NCBI GenBank assembly: GCA_022641835.1
Contig: CP048716.1
Location: 558,001-622,000 of the forward strand
Direction of reading: 5' to 3'
Source: Petasospora fabianii
Lineage: Eukaryota; Ascomycota; Saccharomycetes; Phaffomycetales; Wickerhamomycetaceae
DNA: 64,000 nt
The notes under the pieces were generated by a model, which saw only the letters and a list, made by a program, of their open reading frames with translations, had not been told where the DNA came from and did no database searches. Positions 58,929 to 64,000 of the stretch are shown piece by piece. Each line of letters starts with the position of its first letter. The stretch's first letter is position 1. The translations under genes were made by a program, and so were the position numbers.

Positions 58929-59458
58929 TCACTTGTTCGCTTGAGATGAAGCAATCTGGGCGCGTGCAGCCTGCTGGATCTTCTGCAACTCAGACTGAGC
59001 AGAGGAAGCAGCACCCTCAACATTCTCCTGAGAGGTGGTTTTGATCTTTTGAGCATGATCGATCAATTGCTGTCTTGGATCCAAACTGTGTTTTCCTGGT
59101 GTTCCAGGGGCAGAGATACGGCCAGAAGCCTGACCAACAATAGGAGAAGTTTGTGTCTTACCTCTGTTGATGGCATCTGTGGCGGCTGTCTGAGCCTGTG
59201 ATGTGGTAGTGTTGACCTTGCCCTGTGCCTGTCTTGTAATGTCTTCAACAGATTTCTGGGCCTGTGGGATTGGAACACGCTCAGAAGACTGTGTGGCAGT
59301 TCTGTTCACCTGGGAAGCAACGTCGTTGGCAGACTGTGTAGCTGACTGGCTAGAAGTGTTGAATGCACCAGTTGCGGCAGCAGGGACAGCGGTGCCAGCA
59401 GCAGCTGGGGCCTTCTGGGCTGGAGATGGAGCACGGGCTTGAGAAGTCGAGACAGGTG

Positions 59459-59492
<34 letters not shown>

Positions 59493-60536
59493 TGGAACGG
59501 ATGAAGAAGCAGATGCAGCAGTAGAAGCACGTCTCTGTTGTGGTGCGCTTGGGGATGGGGTAGTATGTGATGTGGATGATGAAGATGTGAAGGCTTTATC
59601 AACTGGGTCGACAGCTGAAGTCTTTGGAATAGTGACACCTTCAGGATTATGCTTACGCATTTCTTTCTTTGGGTTCTCAGGGAGTCTTTGTCCAACAACT
59701 TCTATCTGCTCACCTTTTTCAGCCACTTGACCAGCCTGAGTGTGATCACTAGTGTCGGCAACTTCCGGTTCCTCTTCCAATTCCTTTTCGTACATTTCCT
59801 TTGTCTGAGATCTTCTAAACTCAACAAAGTCCTTAAACTTCTCCCATTTCTCCTTGATCTCTGGCTTCTGCTTAACCATAATCTTATCGTCAATGAACTT
59901 GACAATCTTGAGAAGGAAAGCCTGTGTGTAAGGAGAGAAGTTCACTCTGAGCCAGTAGAACATTAAGTAGATGGCCAATGCAAAACCAGAGGTACCTCTA
60001 AACAAAAGGGTATCAAACAAAAGGGCAAAGATCAAGATAACTTCAGATGCTGCAATGGCATCACTCAATGGGTCTTGCAACTTGAGGATTGGTTTGACAT
60101 TGAATGTACTAGCCAATTGCAATAGGGCAACAGCGTAATATGGAACGAGCTTGAAGGCAGATGATCTTGAAACCAACCAGATTGCTGCAAGTAGTAGGTT
60201 TTGGAAGTTCTCAGTGGCGAGCAAAGTCACATAATTTGGGACAACACCACCAAATGTTGTAATGACGGTGATGGTGTACGAGATGAGCACACCGACAAAC
60301 GAGAGTCTGTAGCAAATACGTGGAGTCCACCACCAGTTCTTTAAAAAGAACCACCTGAGATTATAGAATATGATGTAGATACCACCAAAGACGAGTGTCA
60401 TACCATGGCCGGCAAGCCAGGCGTACTTCTTGATGTTGGCACCCTGCTTCGCCTTCTTAACAAGCACCTTGCGTGTCTTCTTAGAACCAGGCTTGGCCGG
60501 TGTCACGGCTGTAGCATCCAATGGTTCAGCAGCCAT
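58929..60536 (-). CDS. POM33: Pom33/Per33 (TMEM33 family) with long C-terminal extension
   Basis: The 535-residue protein has the TMEM33 core at about 35-245, with several hydrophobic segments (for example L-V-F-G-G-I-Y-I-I-F-Y and A-L-L-F-D-T-L-L-F-R-G-T-S-G-F) and the basic end K-P-E-I-K-E-K-W-E-K-F-K-D-F-V. Pom33 is an ER/nuclear-envelope protein that helps distribute nuclear pores; Per33 is its paralogue. S. cerevisiae Pom33 is only 279 residues; here about 260 residues of disordered Ser/Thr/Pro/Ala/Gln-rich sequence follow, including a CAG-encoded Gln run (59461-59490) and repeated A-x-x-x-A-Q helical segments. The start is supported by the basic opening. Confidence 0.9.
59461..59490 (-). 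repeat. CAG trinucleotide run in POM33
   Basis: Nine CTG units on the plus strand plus a variant encode about 11 Gln. Likely length-variable. Confidence 0.9.
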
Positions 60537-61011
60537 ATTGTCACGGATATTAGAATGTGATTCTCAAGCGACAATGCAAGCTTACCGTTATTCAATTCTC
60601 CATTTTTTGCTTGTTAAGTGGGAGATTGACATTGTTTTGTCAAGAGAGCAATTTCAGGTTGCCCTGTGTGCGCGTACCGTAAATGGTTAGGAGCCCATGG
60701 CCAACCAGTTTCAAAGTTTTTGATCTGATGAGTGATAAATATGGCTTAAATAGAGGTTAAAAGTCATTTTTAAGACTTTAAGCTTCTTATTCAAGTTGTC
60801 TTATACCTTCTGTTTGCTATATATGAGGCATTAGATATGCCTAAACGCGGTATAAGCTGATGCCTTGAACATCGGCTCTCTCCCCCGCAAACCGCAACAA
60901 TCTAAGACATATATTGACACATCAGCATAATCCGCTATTGATATACATGTGGATGGAGACTTTTTTCTTCAAAGGATCATAAGGATTACACTGAGATAGA
61001 TTACATACATA
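60537..61011. other. Intergenic region permease - POM33
   Basis: 475 bases of AT-rich spacer; POM33 upstream sequence. No gene seen. Confidence 0.5.
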
Positions 61012-62601
61012 TCAGAGACCATACTTAAAGAATGGAGATCTGTTTCCCATGCTGAACAGCTCCAAATCAGTCGTATCATCATAGACACCCTTACACAAGT
61101 CATCATAGGCTTTCTTATTGGCCCTTGTGTATCCAATTTGTAGGAAAATCACATTAATAAATGCCAAAGCTGCAAATCCAAGACAAAGTCCATGACCAAT
61201 CTCAAACTCTCCTGGTTTATAAAAGTTAGCAGCGGCGGCACCACCAAAGTTACCAAACCCTATCTGACAAGCCATGGCTATCGCTCTCTTTCTTGGATTG
61301 GCAAAGTTAATTGCAACCCATGAGATTATACCTGGGAAGACTGAAACCAAACCTGGACCAGCAATGTACAGTGAGCCATAAATTAAGCCATTAATGCCCT
61401 TTAATTGACCTGTGAGGGCCAGGGAGAATCCTATGAGAATGGCGACAAGATTAGCTAGTACGAAGAAAGAACGATTACCAACACGATCAACAATGAATGC
61501 TTGGATCACTGCACAGAGAGCACCGAGGATGTATACTGGGACAGTCATGAGCTGAGCAACACCAGATGAATAGCCGAGAGCGTAGACAACTGAAGGTGAG
61601 AATAATGAGAGAGCATACATAGGGCAAATGATTCCCCAGTAAACCAAGATGTGGAAGTATATAGCTGGATCCTTGAACACAGATAACAAAGCCTGTCTCA
61701 TTGGGATATCATCATCCTCTGTGAACTGAGTAAAATCTGGTTTGGAACGCGTTGATCCTTCAAAGGCAAGTATTCTGTCATTGACACCTTTGTAGTTGTT
61801 ATCAGTCTTTAATCTCCAAATGACAAATTTACGTTCACGTGGAGTAAGGAATTTTGCAGTATCTGGGTAATCAGGAAGGAGCCAGAATGATGCAATGGCA
61901 ACCAAGACTGTAAGGATTCCCTCCAAGATGAAAATCCATCTCCAGCCCAAATATCCACCAACACCACTCATCTTTCCAATTGCAAATGCCAAGATACCAG
62001 AAAATGCACCAGCAACAGAAGAGGCACAATAAAAGATTGCTTGTCTTGATTGCATCTCCTTCTTGGCGTAATACATGGTCAAACCATATGTAACACCAGG
62101 ATAGAGACCTGCTTCAAAGACACCTAATAGTAATCTCATTGCAAATAACCCGGCAAAATTATTGACAAGACCCATAAATGTCATACAGAGCCCCCAAAGG
62201 ACCATGATTGTTGGGATAAAGATAGATTGTCTTCCAATAAGCTTCAAGAGATAGTTGGAGGGAACTTCACAAGCTGAGTATGTTAAGAAGAAGATTGTCA
62301 AACACCAGTTGAACTGACTTGTACTCAATCCCAAGTCGGCTTCCAAACCTTCAAGACGAGCATTACCAATGTTACCTCTATCCAAGTTAGAGAGCAAGTA
62401 AAGCAATGATACCAGAGGAAGTAGTCTCCAATCAATCTTTCTCAACACAGCAGCTTCATTAATGTCAGAGAAGTCATCTTCCAAACCATCACCAATATCA
62501 ATGGCCTTTGGTGTTTGTACATCAATCTCTGATTTCACCTCCTCGATAAACTCCACCTCGGGTTTCTGATCCATTGTTGTTACTGAGTCACTGCGTGTCA
62601 T
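61012..62601 (-). CDS. MFS permease of the DAL5/TNA1 (ACS) family
   Basis: The 529-residue plasma-membrane transporter has 12 predicted membrane segments and the anion:cation symporter signature: L-D-R-G-N-I-G-N-A-R-L-E-G-L in loop 1, S-N-Y-L-L-K at helix 2-3, and G-L-F-A-M-R-L-L-L-G-V-F-E-A-G-L-Y-P-G in helix 4. Yeast relatives take up nicotinate (Tna1), allantoate (Dal5), biotin, pantothenate and other carboxylates; the closest feel is Tna1, but the substrate cannot be fixed by eye. The ATG at 62601 is the start; the 12 codons upstream begin with GTG. Confidence 0.9.
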   Translation of the reverse strand: MTRSDSVTTMDQKPEVEFIEEVKSEIDVQTPKAIDIGDGLEDDFSDINEAAVLRKIDWRLLPLVSLLYLLSNLDRGNIGNARLEGLEADLGLSTSQFNWCLTIFFLTYSACEVPSNYLLKLIGRQSIFIPTIMVLWGLCMTFMGLVNNFAGLFAMRLLLGVFEAGLYPGVTYGLTMYYAKKEMQSRQAIFYCASSVAGAFSGILAFAIGKMSGVGGYLGWRWIFILEGILTVLVAIASFWLLPDYPDTAKFLTPRERKFVIWRLKTDNNYKGVNDRILAFEGSTRSKPDFTQFTEDDDIPMRQALLSVFKDPAIYFHILVYWGIICPMYALSLFSPSVVYALGYSSGVAQLMTVPVYILGALCAVIQAFIVDRVGNRSFFVLANLVAILIGFSLALTGQLKGINGLIYGSLYIAGPGLVSVFPGIISWVAINFANPRKRAIAMACQIGFGNFGGAAAANFYKPGEFEIGHGLCLGFAALAFINVIFLQIGYTRANKKAYDDLCKGVYDDTTDLELFSMGNRSPFFKYGL

Positions 62602-63358
62602 TGTTGAGAGAATGTATAGATTAGTTATGCACGCCACTACACTGATCAGATTATAGGCAAGAAGATCCCTTTAAATGGACCAACTGATAGCACTAGTCTA
62701 GATTGAACAAATATTTCCCCTCATTACCCCAGTTTATAACGAAACTCGGCTCAATGCCAAACTGTACCCTTCTCCACCCTTGTAACTGACACTAGAAGGA
62801 CCCTGTAATGATTAAGGGATTAGTTTGCACTAACTTGGCGCACCTCGTAAATATTCTACAGGGTTCAACAAATGATCACAGTGCGGAGAAGAAGCATCCA
62901 AGACTTGAAGTTATGTCTCAGGTGGGGGGCCATGAGGAGATATATGTCTTTGACTCTATGGGGTGTTGAGGCTCTAGTGATCTGTGATATGTGATGTGCT
63001 ATCTGTGGTATGTATCCATCAAAGAGATACTATTGTCACTACTGTGGGTCCATGCCACCTTAGACAAGGCACAAGAAATCTCGATTAAATCGGTGTTCCG
63101 TATGAGGAGAAGGTCAAAAGATACCCCATCTTTTGGCGTAGGCAATTGCGCAAAAATGTCTCCGCAATTTCCTATTTAGGCAACGTTGCGCGCATTTGAT
63201 TGCTCAAAACGTCGAGTTTTTTCGCCAAAAAGAGTACACAACACTGCTTCAACATTTCTTGTCATTAAATCACATTTCCTTCATCTGCACGGTTTCAGAT
63301 AAGAAACTGCACACACTGACATTTGTTACAGAAGTCCGTTGAGTGCTTTTTTGTGCCA
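62602..63358. other. Divergent intergenic region permease - CorA-like gene
   Basis: 757 bases with no gene. Contains a GCGCAAAAATG/GTTGCGCGCATTTG pair of GCGC-rich words near 63146-63199. Confidence 0.5.
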
Positions 63359-64000
63359 ATGCCTCACATCTACGATTCCGGAGACCCGGGTCTGCCGGAT
63401 CTACCGCATGAGATTGACTTCACCAACGAGAGTGATGAGTTCAGTGATGTGGATAACAAGTCATCACATACGGATGATGAACACAATGGGACAAGGAAGC
63501 CCTTGAAGCGTCGAGGTACAAAGCTGTTTGATGACCATAAGTTCACAGGAACACCACAGGGATCTCATGAGGATATCTCTAGCGATGCTGGTACTACAAC
63601 TCAGGCTCAACCCATAATGGAGCCATCTTCATTGCCTCCAACAACTAGCAAAAAGAGGAGAAGAAGAAGGAAAAACAGAAAATATTCCGATTCTGCCTAC
63701 TCATCTACCGCTGCTCGTCAAAGAATCTCATGGGAACCAGGTATTGATATCAACACCACCGATGTTATCATCTCATCCATTGGCTCCGCTGTCACCATCA
63801 CAGATTATTCTGATGATCGATACCGTGTGGAACACATTGAAGTTCAAACCAACATCCTCGAAGACGTTGAAAGTGAAGACATTCACAATAATACATCATC
63901 TGAAAGACCATACACTCCACAAGGTGCCAAAGTTAAGGCATCTGTTACGAAATTGAAGTCAGCATTGTCAAAGAGACCACCATGGTCCAAAGTTAGATGG
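63359..64000 (+). CDS. CorA-family metal-ion transporter, N-terminal part
   Basis: The frame opens at ATG 63359-63361 (M-P-H-I-Y-D-S-G-D-P-G) and stays open to the window edge, 214 codons. The first half is disordered and basic (K-K-R-R-R-R-R-K-N-R). From about residue 120 it reads I-S-W-E-P-G-I-D-I, then I-T-D-Y-S-D-D-R-Y-R-V-E-H-I and, at the edge, R-P-P-W-S-K-V-R-W. This is the start of the fungal CorA-type Mg2+/Zn2+ transporter domain, where a V-R-W-I-N-V-x-G-L-S segment normally follows. The membrane helices and the G-M-N motif lie outside the window. Confidence 0.65.
   Translation, partial: MPHIYDSGDPGLPDLPHEIDFTNESDEFSDVDNKSSHTDDEHNGTRKPLKRRGTKLFDDHKFTGTPQGSHEDISSDAGTTTQAQPIMEPSSLPPTTSKKRRRRRKNRKYSDSAYSSTAARQRISWEPGIDINTTDVIISSIGSAVTITDYSDDRYRVEHIEVQTNILEDVESEDIHNNTSSERPYTPQGAKVKASVTKLKSALSKRPPWSKVRW

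Overview
This window is nuclear DNA of a budding yeast (Saccharomycotina). It has densely packed, mostly intron-less genes, short introns with a TACTAAC branch site, tRNA genes with internal promoters, and orthologues of yeast-type genes (MID2, RCK2, YFH7, ATG33, NUP2, KTR and MNN2 mannosyltransferases). A delta-12 fatty-acid desaturase, a WDR83-type WD40 gene and a YJU3 gene with four introns point to a lineage outside the post-duplication Saccharomyces group. I cannot name the genus from sequence alone. I see no rRNA, CRISPR, bacterial-type operon or recognisable transposon.

Layout. 1-7.7 kb: 3' end of a SYM1/Mpv17 gene, PHO90-type phosphate transporter, type II membrane GH17 glucanase, ALG6. 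8-13.2 kb: tRNA-Arg, APS1, RPC37, GCN3, MEF2. 13.2-18 kb: KTR/KRE2-family and MNN2-family Golgi mannosyltransferases. 18.2-25.7 kb: tRNA-Ala, APC11, intron-rich YJU3, a Zn2Cys6 regulator, a second tRNA-Arg, PYP1, a second tRNA-Ala. 26.3-34.4 kb: KSP1-like kinase, ATG33 divergent from a DUF2358 mitochondrial protein, a catalytically degenerate YJU3 paralogue, FAD2. 35-46.4 kb: ADE13, DDC1, MID2, a CDC13-like OB-fold protein, a WDR83-like WD40 protein, RCK2 (one intron). 46.7-64 kb: YFH7, AIM45, RPS25 (5'UTR intron), NUP2, a TBC protein lacking both GAP fingers, MDJ1, POM33, a TNA1/DAL5-type permease, and the 5' part of a CorA-type metal transporter.

The genes are ordinary, independently transcribed housekeeping and signalling genes; there is no operon-like system. 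Themes that recur are cell wall and glycosylation (GH17, ALG6, KTR, MNN2, MID2), mitochondria (SYM1, MEF2, ATG33, DUF2358, AIM45, MDJ1) and genome maintenance (DDC1 and the CDC13-like gene, both with MCB ACGCGT boxes in their promoters).

The most interesting signals are: a YJU3 paralogue that has lost its nucleophile serine but kept the position of intron 1; a TBC protein without Arg and Gln fingers; a microsatellite-encoded SQ array inside the checkpoint clamp subunit Ddc1; two interlocked pairs of duplicated tRNA genes, three of the four with a CACGTG box 50-56 bp upstream; clusters of an ATATAAC-like motif on both sides of RCK2 and between FAD2 and ADE13; and a palindromic decamer shared by three intergenic regions. 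I did not find a convincing wholly new multi-gene system.
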